The translations under genes were made by a program, and so were the position numbers. DNA of 64,000 bases, from contig NZ_REFC01000015.1 in the NCBI RefSeq assembly GCF_003688405.1, forward strand, positions 62,001-126,000. The letters are read 5' to 3'. How positions within the stretch are numbered: the stretch's first letter is position 1; each line of letters starts with the position of its first letter. The notes under the pieces were generated by a model. The model was not told the DNA's origin. It was given only the letters and a program-made list of their open reading frames with translations, and ran no database searches. Source of the DNA: Ulvibacter antarcticus (lineage in GTDB: Bacteria; Bacteroidota; Bacteroidia; Flavobacteriales; Flavobacteriaceae). Positions 45,323 to 54,858 of this stretch are shown here, piece by piece.

Positions 45323-46381
45323 ATGGGTGTTACCATTACAGGTGTTGGAAGTTATATTCCGGAAGAAGTTGCTCCTAATGAGCAATTTGAGAATCACGAT
45401 TTCTTTAATGAGGATGGTTCGCGTTTCGGTCATAAAAATGATGTGATTATTGAAAAGTTTAAAGCTATTACCGGTATTGCTGAAAGGCGATACATTAAAA
45501 GCGACATGAACACTTCAGACATTGCCTCTTATGCGGCTCAAAAGGCTATAGATAGCGCAGGAATTGACCCTGAAACACTTGATTATATCATCGTTGCTCA
45601 TAATTATGGAGACGTAAAACACGGATCTGTACAGAGTGATACTGTGCCTAGTATTGCTACAAGAGTTAAACATAATTTAAAAATAAAAAACCCCTCTTGT
45701 GTCGGTTATGACCTTCTTTTTGGTTGTCCGGGTTGGGTACAGAGTGTAATTCATGCTAATTCTTTTATAAAATCTGGAATTGCCAAAAAATGCCTTGTAA
45801 TTGGCGCTGAAGCTTTATCTAGAGTTGTAGATCAGCACGATAGAGATTCAATGATTTATAGTGATGGTGCAGGTGCTGTTATCTTAGAAGTTACAGATTC
45901 TGAAAGTGAAATACTATCACATGAAAGCTCTACATATACATACGATGAAGCTCATTTTATTTATTTTGGGGAGTCAAATAATCAGGAGCTCACCGATACC
46001 AGGCGTTATATAAAAATGTATGGGCGGAAAATATATGAATTTGCTTTAAACCATGTTCCGGCGGCAATGAAGTCTTGTCTTGACAAGGCTAATATTCCAA
46101 TTGGAGATTTAAAGAAAATATTTATACACCAGGCAAATGAAAAGATGGACGAAGCGATTATAAAACGTTTTTACGGATTATACGATCAACTTCCGCCTAA
46201 AGATATAATGCCAATGACTATCAATAAACTTGGCAACTCTAGTGTTGCTACAATCCCTACGTTATACGATTTGGTACTGCATGGAAAATTGGAAGGACAT
46301 CAAATCAATAAAGGAGATATTGTAATGTTCGCAAGTGTTGGTGCCGGGATGAATATAAATGCAATTACCTATAGAGTCTGA
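45323..46381 (+). CDS. 3-oxoacyl-ACP synthase III family protein
   Basis: 352 residues from the ATG at 45323 (MGVTITGVGSYIPEEVAPNE). The thiolase fold has a catalytic Cys135 in LLFGCPGWVQSV, and the His and Asn of the triad in IFIHQANEKMDEAI and INKLGNSSVATIP. The AITGIAERRYIKSDMNTSDIA and DYIIVAHNYGD segments are family marks. It is not necessarily housekeeping FabH, since the Cys context (FGCPGW) differs from the more usual ACAGF. The gene starts a block with a methyltransferase and a glycosyltransferase, which suggests a special fatty acyl or lipid product. Confidence 0.9.
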   Translation: MGVTITGVGSYIPEEVAPNEQFENHDFFNEDGSRFGHKNDVIIEKFKAITGIAERRYIKSDMNTSDIASYAAQKAIDSAGIDPETLDYIIVAHNYGDVKHGSVQSDTVPSIATRVKHNLKIKNPSCVGYDLLFGCPGWVQSVIHANSFIKSGIAKKCLVIGAEALSRVVDQHDRDSMIYSDGAGAVILEVTDSESEILSHESSTYTYDEAHFIYFGESNNQELTDTRRYIKMYGRKIYEFALNHVPAAMKSCLDKANIPIGDLKKIFIHQANEKMDEAIIKRFYGLYDQLPPKDIMPMTINKLGNSSVATIPTLYDLVLHGKLEGHQINKGDIVMFASVGAGMNINAITYRV

Positions 46382-46383
46382 GC

Positions 46384-46908
46384 ATGTACGAAGGCAAATT
46401 ACCAAAAAAAAGATATCGACATACTATTCAATTTTTAGAGCAAGTAATAAAACGAGATGAGAAAATTCTCGATTTAGGAGTTTCTAACCCTTTCTCTGAA
46501 CTGATGACAGATAAAGGATATCAAGTAACAAATACATTGGGAGAAGATCTCGATCTCGATGTTGATATAGTAAAGCAAGGTGAATATGATGTCGTTACGG
46601 CATTTGAAATATTTGAACACCTTGTTTCACCATTTAATGTTTTGAAGGATATAAAAGCGAATAAACTCGTAGCATCTGTACCTTTAAAATTATGGTTTGC
46701 ATCCGCTTATAGAAGTAAAACCGATGAACGTGACCGCCACTATCATGAATTTGAAGATTGGCAGTTTGATTGGCTTTTAGAAAAAGCAGGTTGGCGAATA
46801 AAAAAACGCGAAAAATTTACAAATCCCGTAAAGAAAATAGGATTTCGTCCTATTTTAAGAAGATTTACTCCTAGATATTATTTAGTGTATGCTGAAAGGA
46901 CGGTATGA
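46384..46908 (+). CDS. SAM-dependent methyltransferase-like protein
   Basis: 174 residues. A truncated class I methyltransferase fold is visible: EKILDLGVSNPFSELM is the motif I region with an altered glycine pattern; YDVVTAFEIFEHLVSPFNVLKDI is the motif IV/V region with the FEHL segment seen in ubiE-like enzymes. The C-terminus (HYHEFEDWQFDWLLEKAGW) matches the end of the fold. The usual GxGxG is replaced by GVSNPF, so the cofactor binding may differ. It is two bases behind the KAS III gene and overlaps the glycosyltransferase by four bases. Confidence 0.82.
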   Translation: MYEGKLPKKRYRHTIQFLEQVIKRDEKILDLGVSNPFSELMTDKGYQVTNTLGEDLDLDVDIVKQGEYDVVTAFEIFEHLVSPFNVLKDIKANKLVASVPLKLWFASAYRSKTDERDRHYHEFEDWQFDWLLEKAGWRIKKREKFTNPVKKIGFRPILRRFTPRYYLVYAERTV

Positions 46909-47753
46909 GGATTTATATTGTAATACCCGCCCATAACGAGGAAGCATATATTTCGTCTATGCTTGATTCTCTGGTGACTCAGAGTGTTTTACCAACAAAA
47001 GTGGTGGTTGTAAACGATAATTCTACAGACAAAACCCAGAGTATTATTGATACCTTTTCTTCGGAATATCCCTTTATTACCTCAATTTCAATTTCTTCGG
47101 AAGCTAAAAATGTACCGGGAAGTAAAGTTATAAATGCATTTTCTGAAGGTTATAAATTATTGGATGACGACTACGATTTGATCTGTAAGTTTGATGCAGA
47201 TCTTATTTTTCCGAAGCACTATCTAGAGAATATCATTTCTACTTTCTCAACTGACCCCGAATGTGGGATGGCTGGAGGTTTTTGCTATATTGCAAATGAT
47301 GATACTTGGATTCTTGAGAACCTAACAAATACAGATCATCTTAGAGGTGCCTTAAAAGCATATAGAAAAGAGTGTTTCAAGGATATTGGAGGATTAAAGA
47401 ACAGCATTGGATGGGATACGGTAGATGAATTACTTGCTCAATTTCACGGCTGGAAAATAAAAACAGATCCTTCATTACATGTAAAACATCTAAAACCTAC
47501 AGGAGCTTCTTATACAAAAGCTTCAAAATTTCTACAAGGGGAAGCTTTTTACAAAATGCGATATGGCCTCTTATTAACTTCAATTGCTTCCTTAAAACAA
47601 GCCTTCAGAAAAAAGAAATTTAAAGAATTTCTATTTGCACTTCAAGGATACTTCCAGGCAAAAAGCAGCAATAAGGCATTTATAGTTTCCGAAGAAGAAG
47701 GAAAATTCATTAGAAAACATCGCTGGAAGGGAATTAAAAATAAATTAACCTAA
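46905..47753 (+). CDS. Family 2 glycosyltransferase
   Basis: 282 residues with a GT-A fold. The N-terminus MRIYIVIPAHNEEAYISSML and VVVVNDNSTDKTQSIID are typical. The DxD is in CKFDADLIFPKHYL, and the acceptor-side region has IGGLKNSIGWDTVDELLAQ. No C-terminal membrane anchor is predicted from the sequence. Starts in an ATGA overlap with the methyltransferase gene, so these three genes are translated as a unit. The sugar and acceptor are unknown. Confidence 0.88.
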   Translation: MRIYIVIPAHNEEAYISSMLDSLVTQSVLPTKVVVVNDNSTDKTQSIIDTFSSEYPFITSISISSEAKNVPGSKVINAFSEGYKLLDDDYDLICKFDADLIFPKHYLENIISTFSTDPECGMAGGFCYIANDDTWILENLTNTDHLRGALKAYRKECFKDIGGLKNSIGWDTVDELLAQFHGWKIKTDPSLHVKHLKPTGASYTKASKFLQGEAFYKMRYGLLLTSIASLKQAFRKKKFKEFLFALQGYFQAKSSNKAFIVSEEEGKFIRKHRWKGIKNKLT

Positions 47754-47792
47754 GCTTAGTAGGTTCTGTTACCAAAAAAAGGGGATTATATG

Positions 47793-47800
47793 TACTTTTG
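47793..47800 (+). promoter_or_regulatory. Predicted -7 promoter box of the alkaline phosphatase gene
   Basis: TACTTTTG fits TAnnTTTG and ends 20 bases before the start codon, which gives a leader of normal length. The -33 element is not clear. Confidence 0.4.
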
Positions 47801-47820
47801 ACCTACAAATAAAAAACTAG

Positions 47821-48939
47821 ATGAAATTTAAGTTCACTGTAGTATTCCCAATCCTTTTTTTATTCTTCACTTCTGTTTCTTGTGTTACAGCACAAAGAAC
47901 TGAGAATGTAGTATCCACCGTGACTTCACAAACGAAGCTCCCTCTCACAAAGCCAAAAAATATTATTTTATTAATAGGTGATGGAATGGGTTTAAGTGAA
48001 GTTTCAGCTAGCTTGTTCTACAATGAAAATAAAAGTAATTTTGAGAGATTCACAACGATTGGGTTGAGTAAAACTTCTTCGTCTAACGAGTTGGTTACCG
48101 ATTCGGCTTCGGGTGCAACAGCACTTTCGGCAGGGGTAAAAACCTATAATGGGGCGATAGGTGTTTCCAAGGATACTATTGCGGTAGAAACAATTCTTGA
48201 AAATGTTGCTGAACGAGGTTTAGCAACGGGTTTAATCGCAACTTCCTCGATTGTTCACGCAACTCCGGCAAGTTTTTATGCGCATGTAAAAAGAAGAAGT
48301 TTGTATAATGATATTGCACTGGCTTTACCGAATTCGAAAGTAGATTTTATTGCAGGAGGAGGCCTCAAGTTTTTCAATATGAGACCTGATGGAAAAAATC
48401 TTCTTCAAGAATTCGAAAATAATGGCTTTGAAGTCAACACAACTGAATTACCTTCAGAAATTTCTGAAAAGAAACAGGCAATTATCTTAGCTGAAAATAG
48501 CATGCCAAAAATGACTGAAGGGCGAGGTGATTTTTTACCTAACGCAACAGCCTTAGGCTTAAAAAAATTGTCAAAAAACCCCAATGGTTTTTTTATTATG
48601 ATCGAAGGATCTCAAATAGACTGGGGTGGTCATGATAACGATGCCGAATATTTAATCGCTGAACTTATAGATTTTGATAAAGCGATTGGCGTGGCTTTGG
48701 ATTTTGCCAAGAATGATGGAGAGACTTTGGTTATAGTAACTGCAGATCATGAAACTGGCGGATTTACCTTAGCTGCAGACGGAATGGATTACAATAAAAT
48801 AGTTCCAACTTTCTCGACCGGAGGGCATTCAGCAACGATGGTTCCTGTATTTGCTATAGGGCCGGGGGCAGCTTTGTTTGGAGGAGTCTATGAGAATACC
48901 GAGATATACCACAAAATGATGACATTGTTATCAAAATAA
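47821..48939 (+). CDS. Alkaline phosphatase, secreted
   Basis: 372 residues. The N-terminus has a signal peptide with Cys in SVSCVTAQR, so it could be a lipoprotein or a classical secreted protein. Metal and active-site motifs: NIILLIGDGMGLSEVSAS (first Asp), TDSASGATALSAG with nucleophile Ser95, SQIDWGGHDNDAEY and TADHETGGFTLA, and TGGHSATMVPVFAIGPGA. It cleaves phosphate from monoesters in the periplasm. It lies between a lipid-type cluster and a lipid transporter but has its own promoter-like box, so a role in phosphate scavenging is as likely as one in lipids. Confidence 0.92.
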   Translation: MKFKFTVVFPILFLFFTSVSCVTAQRTENVVSTVTSQTKLPLTKPKNIILLIGDGMGLSEVSASLFYNENKSNFERFTTIGLSKTSSSNELVTDSASGATALSAGVKTYNGAIGVSKDTIAVETILENVAERGLATGLIATSSIVHATPASFYAHVKRRSLYNDIALALPNSKVDFIAGGGLKFFNMRPDGKNLLQEFENNGFEVNTTELPSEISEKKQAIILAENSMPKMTEGRGDFLPNATALGLKKLSKNPNGFFIMIEGSQIDWGGHDNDAEYLIAELIDFDKAIGVALDFAKNDGETLVIVTADHETGGFTLAADGMDYNKIVPTFSTGGHSATMVPVFAIGPGAALFGGVYENTEIYHKMMTLLSK

Positions 48940-49002
48940 TGCATCGATGGATTTGTACGTGTTCATCTATAAAATTGCTACATTAGCGATACTATAAATA
49001 CT

Positions 49003-49743
49003 ATGAAATATATAGAAGATATTGGTTCTTATTTTATGATGCTTGGCAAAGTATTTAGCAGTCCTACTAAAACTTCTGTTTTAAAGGAACTGATTTTTAA
49101 GGAAATTAATGACTTAATTATCGGCTCACTAGGAATTGTTGCTTTCATCTCTTTCTTTGTTGGTGGAGTAATTGCTATACAAACCGCATTGAATATGGAT
49201 AATCCATTAATTCCCGATTACCTGGTAGGATTTGCTACCCGGCAGTCGGTAATTTTGGAGTTCGCACCTACCTTTATGTCAATCATTATGGCAGGAAAAG
49301 TAGGGTCATTTATTACATCGAGCATAGGTTCAATGCGAGTTACGGAGCAAATTGATGCCTTGGAGGTTATGGGAATCAACTCGTTGAATTACCTTGTATT
49401 TCCTAAGATTGTTGCATTACTCTTTTATCCATTTGTGATTGCAATTTCAATGTTTTTAGGAATATTGGGTGGCTGGGTCGCTGGCGTATATGGTGGATTT
49501 ACCTCTTCGGCTTCCTTTGTTCAAGGTCTTCAAGAAGAGTTTATACCATTTCATATAGTCTATGCCTTTCTTAAAACTATGATTTTCGCCTTTATTCTTG
49601 CAACGGTACCATCTTGGCAGGGGTATTATATGAAAGGTGGCGCATTGGAAGTAGGTAAAGCCAGTACAAATTCATTTGTGTGGACCAGTGTACTTATTAT
49701 TCTTTCAAATTATATTGTAACCCAACTCCTTTTAAGCTCATGA
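49003..49743 (+). CDS. MlaE-family ABC transporter permease
   Basis: 246 residues with five to six membrane helices. The core is FISFFVGGVIAIQTALNM, FAPTFMSIIMAGKVGSFITSSIGSM and RVTEQIDALEVMGINSLNYL, the last being the conserved MlaE cytoplasmic motif. It is the permease of a retrograde or anterograde phospholipid transport complex (Mla/MCE). The ATP-binding subunit follows with an ATGA overlap. No MCE-domain gene (mlaD) lies in this operon; it would have to be elsewhere. Confidence 0.9.
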   Translation: MKYIEDIGSYFMMLGKVFSSPTKTSVLKELIFKEINDLIIGSLGIVAFISFFVGGVIAIQTALNMDNPLIPDYLVGFATRQSVILEFAPTFMSIIMAGKVGSFITSSIGSMRVTEQIDALEVMGINSLNYLVFPKIVALLFYPFVIAISMFLGILGGWVAGVYGGFTSSASFVQGLQEEFIPFHIVYAFLKTMIFAFILATVPSWQGYYMKGGALEVGKASTNSFVWTSVLIILSNYIVTQLLLSS

Positions 49744-50504
49744 TCAAGATAGAAAACATAAAAAAGAGTTTTGGTGATGAAGAAATTCTAAAAGGTATTA
49801 CAACCACCTTTGAAAAAGGGAAGACAAATCTTATTATCGGCCAGAGTGGAAGTGGAAAAACAGTAATGTTGAAATGTTTAATAGGTTTATTCCAACCTGA
49901 AGAAGGTCGAATTTATTACGAAGACAAAGCCATTCAGGATATGAATGATGATGAACAGCGAACCTTAAGAGAAGAAATTGGGATGTTATTTCAAGGAGGG
50001 GCACTTTTTGATTCAATGAATATTGAGGATAATGTAATGTTCCCGTTACGGATGTTCAGTAGTCAAAAAAAGAGTGAAATGCTTACCCGAGTGAACGAAG
50101 TCTTAAAACGCGTGAATCTCGAAAATGTGAATAAAAAATTCCCCGCAGAAATTTCCGGAGGAATGCAAAAAAGAGTTTCCATTGCAAGGGCTATTGTAAA
50201 TAATCCGAAATATTTGTTTTGTGATGAACCAAATTCAGGACTCGATCCAAGAACCGCAACTGTAATCGACAATCTTATTCAGGAAATTACACACGAATAT
50301 AACATAACAACTATTGTGGTTACCCACGATATGAATTCAGTAATGGAGATTGGAGAAAATATTGTGCTTTTAAAAAATGGCCTTCTTGTATGGCAGGGAA
50401 CTAAAGAAGATATTTTTAAAACCGACAATGAGGATGTGACCAAATTTGTATATTCTTCCGATCTTTTTAAGAAAATTAGAGATATTCAGATCTCTGAGCA
50501 GTAG
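49740..50504 (+). CDS. MlaF-type ABC transporter ATP-binding protein
   Basis: 254 residues from the ATG at 49740 (MIKIENIKKSFGDEEILKGI). Walker A GQSGSGKTVMLK, Q-loop MLFQGGALFDSM, signature ISGGMQKRVSIARAI, Walker B YLFCDEPNSGLDP and the switch His in VVTHDMNS are complete. The GGALFDS and GGMQKR forms are characteristic of the MlaF subfamily. It powers the permease encoded just upstream. Confidence 0.93.
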   Translation: MIKIENIKKSFGDEEILKGITTTFEKGKTNLIIGQSGSGKTVMLKCLIGLFQPEEGRIYYEDKAIQDMNDDEQRTLREEIGMLFQGGALFDSMNIEDNVMFPLRMFSSQKKSEMLTRVNEVLKRVNLENVNKKFPAEISGGMQKRVSIARAIVNNPKYLFCDEPNSGLDPRTATVIDNLIQEITHEYNITTIVVTHDMNSVMEIGENIVLLKNGLLVWQGTKEDIFKTDNEDVTKFVYSSDLFKKIRDIQISEQ

Positions 50505-50574
50505 ATTTTTTCGCTAACTATATGCGAATCAATTATTTTCCTTTATTTTTATCAAGAATATAAACTTGCTCGAT

Positions 50575-52188
50575 ATGAAAAAAAATATACTTATTCTCTT
50601 GGCCTTCATAGGATCTGCTTCACTTATGGCTCAGGTAACTTTTACAGATCGAAGTGACTTATTAAGCAACCATCCCGATAATTCAGAAATAGGAGTCGAT
50701 ATGAACGGTGATTATTTAGATGACTATACTAGGGTTTCAGAAAATGGAATAAGTATTGATTATCAAATGGCAGGCGAAACATTTAATTCGGTTTGGATTC
50801 CAATGACAATCGACTTTAAACCAGACTGGAGCGCCGCAGCCGGTGATCTAGATGGGAACGGATACAACGATCTAGTCCTGGGAAATGTGCAAAAAGTATC
50901 TTTCTTAATGGCGAATAACGATGGAACAGCTTATACACTTGCTATCCATCCAGAATATATCTTTTCTCAACGGTCTACCATGGCCGATATTGACAATGAC
51001 GGAGATCTGGATACTTTTGTATGCCATGATGTCGCCTTAAGCCACCCCTATCGCAATGATGGATCAGGGAATATGACCTTAGATCAAACACTTATACAAA
51101 CAATTAGTGCACCTGGTAATTATGCCGCAATATGGGTAGATTACGACAACGATGGAGATCAAGACATGTATTTAACAAAATGTCGCAGTGGTGCACCTCC
51201 AGGAGATCCATATAGAGATAATGCAATGTATACCAATGATGGCACAGGAGTTTTTACTGAAAATGCATTGGATATTGGGATGAGAGATAATTCGCAATCA
51301 TGGGCAACGGTGTTTGAAGATTTTGACAATGATGGAGATTTCGATGCTTTCATCGTAAATCACGATTTCAAAAATAAATTCATGTTAAATGACGGTACCG
51401 GAAATTATTCCGATATCATCGATTCTACCAATATTGACCCTAACGATTTAGGAGCTTGGGAAAATCAGGCAGGGGATTTTAACAATGATGGATTTGTGGA
51501 TATTTTTTCTGAACTATCTAAAGAACTTTATATTAATAATGGAGATCTAACATTTACTCCACAAGACCTCCAATTCGACGAAGGAGCTGTTGGAGACTTT
51601 AACAATGATGGATTTCTAGATGTTGTAAACGACGGTCATCTATACTTGAACGATGGAAATTCAAACAATTATGTGAAATTTATTTTGGAAGGCACCGATA
51701 GTAACCTTAACGGAATTGGCGCACGAATAGAAATAATGGGAAGCTGGGGAATGCAAATTAGAGAAGTGCGTTCTGGACAAGGCTTTAGTCATATGAATTC
51801 ATTAGCTGCACATTTTGGAATTGGAACAAGTTCAACAATTGATCAAGTGATTGTTCGCTGGCCGTCTGGAAATGTGGATGTTATCGATAACCCAAATATT
51901 AACGAACAACATGTTATTGTAGAAGGGAGTAATCCTTTGGCAGTAACCCAATTTGAAATAGAGGGCTTACGATTGTTTCCTAACCCTGCTTCAGATGTGC
52001 TGAACTTTTCACTTAAAGGCTTAGAGAATAAACCAGTTACAATTATTGATTTAAATGGGAAAGTAATCAAAAATACATCTATCTCTTCAGAAAACGACAT
52101 AAACGTTTCTTCTCTAGATAGCGGTGTTTACTTTGTTCAACTAGAAATTGAAAAGCAAGTCGTTAGCTATAAATTTTTAAAACAGTAA
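50575..52188 (+). CDS. Secreted FG-GAP (VCBS) repeat protein with ASPIC-like and type IX sorting domains
   Basis: 537 residues from the ATG at 50575 (MKKNILILLAFIGSASLMAQ, signal peptide). Residues 40-370 hold FG-GAP repeats with calcium-type DxDxDG loops (GDLDGNGYNDLVLGN, ADIDNDGDLDTFVCHD, VDYDNDGDQDMYLTK, EDFDNDGDFDAFIV, GDFNNDGFVDIF), a beta-propeller. A segment like the UnbV/ASPIC domain follows (GIGARIEIMGSWGMQIREVR, GFSHMNSLAAHFGIG). The end is a type IX sorting domain (LRLFPNPASDVLNFSL, LDSGVYFVQLEI). Surface adhesion or binding is a general guess. Confidence 0.87.
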   Translation: MKKNILILLAFIGSASLMAQVTFTDRSDLLSNHPDNSEIGVDMNGDYLDDYTRVSENGISIDYQMAGETFNSVWIPMTIDFKPDWSAAAGDLDGNGYNDLVLGNVQKVSFLMANNDGTAYTLAIHPEYIFSQRSTMADIDNDGDLDTFVCHDVALSHPYRNDGSGNMTLDQTLIQTISAPGNYAAIWVDYDNDGDQDMYLTKCRSGAPPGDPYRDNAMYTNDGTGVFTENALDIGMRDNSQSWATVFEDFDNDGDFDAFIVNHDFKNKFMLNDGTGNYSDIIDSTNIDPNDLGAWENQAGDFNNDGFVDIFSELSKELYINNGDLTFTPQDLQFDEGAVGDFNNDGFLDVVNDGHLYLNDGNSNNYVKFILEGTDSNLNGIGARIEIMGSWGMQIREVRSGQGFSHMNSLAAHFGIGTSSTIDQVIVRWPSGNVDVIDNPNINEQHVIVEGSNPLAVTQFEIEGLRLFPNPASDVLNFSLKGLENKPVTIIDLNGKVIKNTSISSENDINVSSLDSGVYFVQLEIEKQVVSYKFLKQ

Positions 52189-52203
52189 AAACATTTATAC
52201 ATA

Positions 52204-52236
52204 TAAAAAAAGGCGCTTATCGGCGCCTTTTTTTAT
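52204..52236. terminator. Bidirectional intrinsic terminator
   Basis: AGGCGC (52211-52216) and GCGCCT (52223-52228) form a stem, with A-runs before and TTTTTTT after. It separates the convergent FG-GAP and DUF389 genes and serves both. Confidence 0.88.
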
Positions 52237-53669
52237 TAATTATACTCAACAATACTCAAGGTATCCAGTTTAAGTTTAAACCTAAGCCATTGATCCAGTT
52301 TTTGCATTTTTTCTTGTCTTACTTTTGAAGAAACATCTTTTTTCCACCTAACATTTATAACAGGGAGTGTATCTGTTTTTGTGAAGTTAGTAGTAATCTT
52401 ATTCGAATAACTGAAGGTTTCCAATTCATCATAATTAATCTTTACCTCATCACTTAGTTCTTTGAAAGGAAATTCTCTTACCTTCAAATTAGTAATTTCA
52501 TTTTCCAAAAACTGAATCCTGTCATCTTTATCCCTAATTGCTTGTTCATTTTTAACATAGAGATCTTCAAGTATACCGGCCTTTACTTCTCCCGATAATC
52601 TTTCTGCCAATGCTCCACTTTGATCTGCTCCCTGATACACTCTTAAATTTACTTCCTCAAGTTTATCGGTCTTTTTCAACTTTGTATTCCATTCACTAAT
52701 AATTCTTTGAGGTACCGGCAAACCAATAAAGTAAACATCAATATTTTGGGTTTCAAAATCCTGAGTGAATTTCACCACTTCCGCTCCATCATATTTAACG
52801 ATCGTATTTACAAATTCCTTCGCTCTATTTTCAAAAACCTGTACTTTCAAAAGATTGAGAAACAAAATAACACTAGGAACCATTACCACCAAAGCGATCA
52901 AGGAAGCTAGTTGAGCAATACGCCTTCTACGTTGAGAATTCGCATATCGAACCATTGGAAATCTCAATAATTTGGAAACAATAAAAGTGGCTAATGCTAT
53001 AAAAACCGCATTAATTGAGAAAAGATAAATCGCCCCTCCCGCATAAGACATATTGCCTATTGCCAATCCGTATCCAACAGTACATAAAGGCGGCATAAGT
53101 GCTGTAGCAATTGCAACTCCAAAGATTACACTGGCAATAGTTCCACTCTTGGTTTTTGCAACAATAAGTCCCAAACCACCGAAAATAGCAACTAAAACGT
53201 CCAAAATAGTAGGATACGTTCTCGCCAGAAGTTCTGGTGTTTCTTCCGTTAATGGTGACAATTTGAAGTATAAAAAGGCCGTTAATACACTCAAAAACAC
53301 CATTACGCCTAAATTCAGTAAGGATCTTCTAAGTGTCTCTATATCATTAATTGCAACCGACAACCCTATTCCCACAATCGGCCCCATAAGTGGTGAAATT
53401 AACATGGCACCAATTACAACAGCGGTACTACTAACATTAAGTCCGATGGAAGCCACAAAGATTGAAAAGATTAGAATCCATGCAGTATGCCCTTTAAAGG
53501 GGATATCTTTCTTTACAGCTTCAATAGTAGCATCACGGTCTGAATCGGAACGGATATCGAATAGTTCTTTTAAAAACTTCTTGATGCTCGCAACCGCGGT
53601 GAGTCTAGACACTTCCAATTGCTCTTCATTTGGTGTAATATTTATGTTATTATTTTCTGAAGTCCCCAT
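52236..53669 (-). CDS. DUF389 (TIGR00341-like) membrane protein
   Basis: 477 residues. A short cytoplasmic N-terminus leads into DUF389 (about residues 45-290), with hydrophobic helices and the conserved block STAVVIGAMLISPLMGPIVGIGL followed by ETLRRSLLNLGVM. GVAIATALMPPLCTVGYGLA is another family mark. The C-terminal part (about 290-477) is soluble, with a coiled-coil stretch (YVKNEQAIRDKDDRIQFLEN) and beta structure. Function in bacteria is not established. It lies five bases after the mannose-1-phosphate guanylyltransferase gene. Confidence 0.88.
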   Translation of the reverse strand: MGTSENNNINITPNEEQLEVSRLTAVASIKKFLKELFDIRSDSDRDATIEAVKKDIPFKGHTAWILIFSIFVASIGLNVSSTAVVIGAMLISPLMGPIVGIGLSVAINDIETLRRSLLNLGVMVFLSVLTAFLYFKLSPLTEETPELLARTYPTILDVLVAIFGGLGLIVAKTKSGTIASVIFGVAIATALMPPLCTVGYGLAIGNMSYAGGAIYLFSINAVFIALATFIVSKLLRFPMVRYANSQRRRRIAQLASLIALVVMVPSVILFLNLLKVQVFENRAKEFVNTIVKYDGAEVVKFTQDFETQNIDVYFIGLPVPQRIISEWNTKLKKTDKLEEVNLRVYQGADQSGALAERLSGEVKAGILEDLYVKNEQAIRDKDDRIQFLENEITNLKVREFPFKELSDEVKINYDELETFSYSNKITTNFTKTDTLPVINVRWKKDVSSKVRQEKMQKLDQWLRFKLKLDTLSIVEYN

Positions 53670-53674
53670 AGATT

Positions 53675-54754
53675 CTAAGTATAATTTTCACCAAATGCTT
53701 CCGATATTTCTCCTAACAATTTTTTAATTTCTTGTTCTTTTTTCTTCGGAAATAATAGCAGAACATTCTCAGTGTCCACTACAATATAATTATCAATTCC
53801 ATCTATCACTACTAACTTTTCCGAAGCTGTAGAAATCATATTTCCTTCGGCGTTAATAAGATGCGTTTTTGCTCTAACCACTGCGTTTTCATTATTTTCT
53901 TTCGGCAACTTATCATATAATGCACCCCAGGTTCCCAAATCATTCCAGTCGAAAGAAGCCCTTTTAACATAGACATTTTTTGCTTTTTCCATAATCCCGT
54001 AATCAATCGAAATGTCCTCTGAACTCCCGTAATTATGATTTATAAACTCCGTTTCTTCCGAAGTATTATAAACCGAATTCCCTTCAGAAAAAAGTTGTGA
54101 CATCAAAGGTAAATAACGCTCGAACGATTTCACAATACTCTCAACACTCCAAATAAAAATACCGGCATTCCACACAAAATTCCCTTCTGCTATAAACTTT
54201 TTAGCTGTTTCATAATCCGGCTTTTCCCGAAACTGAAGCACCCGCTTTATAGCAGACCTATCGGTTTTATCACTTTCGATATAACCATAGCCAGTATTCG
54301 GAAATGTAGGAGAAATTCCCAAAGTAATCAACATTTCCTTTTGCTTAGCTTCACTAAAACATTCTTCAACATCCTTAGCAAAGGCAAGCTCGTCTTCAAT
54401 CCAATGATCACTAGGAGCCACCAACATCACAGCGTTCGGATTCTGTTTCTTTATTTTCAATGCCGAAAGTAAAATACAAGGTGCTGTATTTCGCATAGCA
54501 GGTTCAAGTATGACTTGCGCCTTTGTGATTTCAGGTAGCTGCTCAAGCGTAATATCCAAATAACGATTATTAGTAAGTATGTAGATATTCTTGGAGGGTA
54601 CCATTTTATTGAGCCTCGAAAATGTTTTCTGAATAAGGGTTTGCCCCGATCCCAACATATCGTGAAACTGCTTCGGAAAATCAGCCCGACTCACAGGCCA
54701 GAATCGTGATCCGATTCCTCCCGCCATAATAACTGCATAGTTGTCCTTATTCAT
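53675..54754 (-). CDS. Mannose-1-phosphate guanylyltransferase
   Basis: 359 residues. Nucleotidyltransferase that makes GDP-mannose from mannose 1-phosphate and GTP. The N-terminus YAVIMAGGIGSRFWPVSRADFPKQF holds the nucleotide signature GGxGxRxWPxSR and the catalytic Lys; the C-terminal part shows VKRASFDWNDLGTWGALY and FREKPDYETAKKFI. The isomerase domain of the bifunctional ManC is absent, so it is the single-domain type. GDP-mannose feeds glycan synthesis. Confidence 0.93.
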   Translation of the reverse strand: MNKDNYAVIMAGGIGSRFWPVSRADFPKQFHDMLGSGQTLIQKTFSRLNKMVPSKNIYILTNNRYLDITLEQLPEITKAQVILEPAMRNTAPCILLSALKIKKQNPNAVMLVAPSDHWIEDELAFAKDVEECFSEAKQKEMLITLGISPTFPNTGYGYIESDKTDRSAIKRVLQFREKPDYETAKKFIAEGNFVWNAGIFIWSVESIVKSFERYLPLMSQLFSEGNSVYNTSEETEFINHNYGSSEDISIDYGIMEKAKNVYVKRASFDWNDLGTWGALYDKLPKENNENAVVRAKTHLINAEGNMISTASEKLVVIDGIDNYIVVDTENVLLLFPKKKEQEIKKLLGEISEAFGENYT

Positions 54755-54858
54755 ATATTTCCTTCAATTACAGACTGTACTCCAATATAATCAATGTGTT
54801 AACCAACTTCTATTTTTATAATGTAAAAAGATCATTAAATTTAGAATTAGAACAAGGT

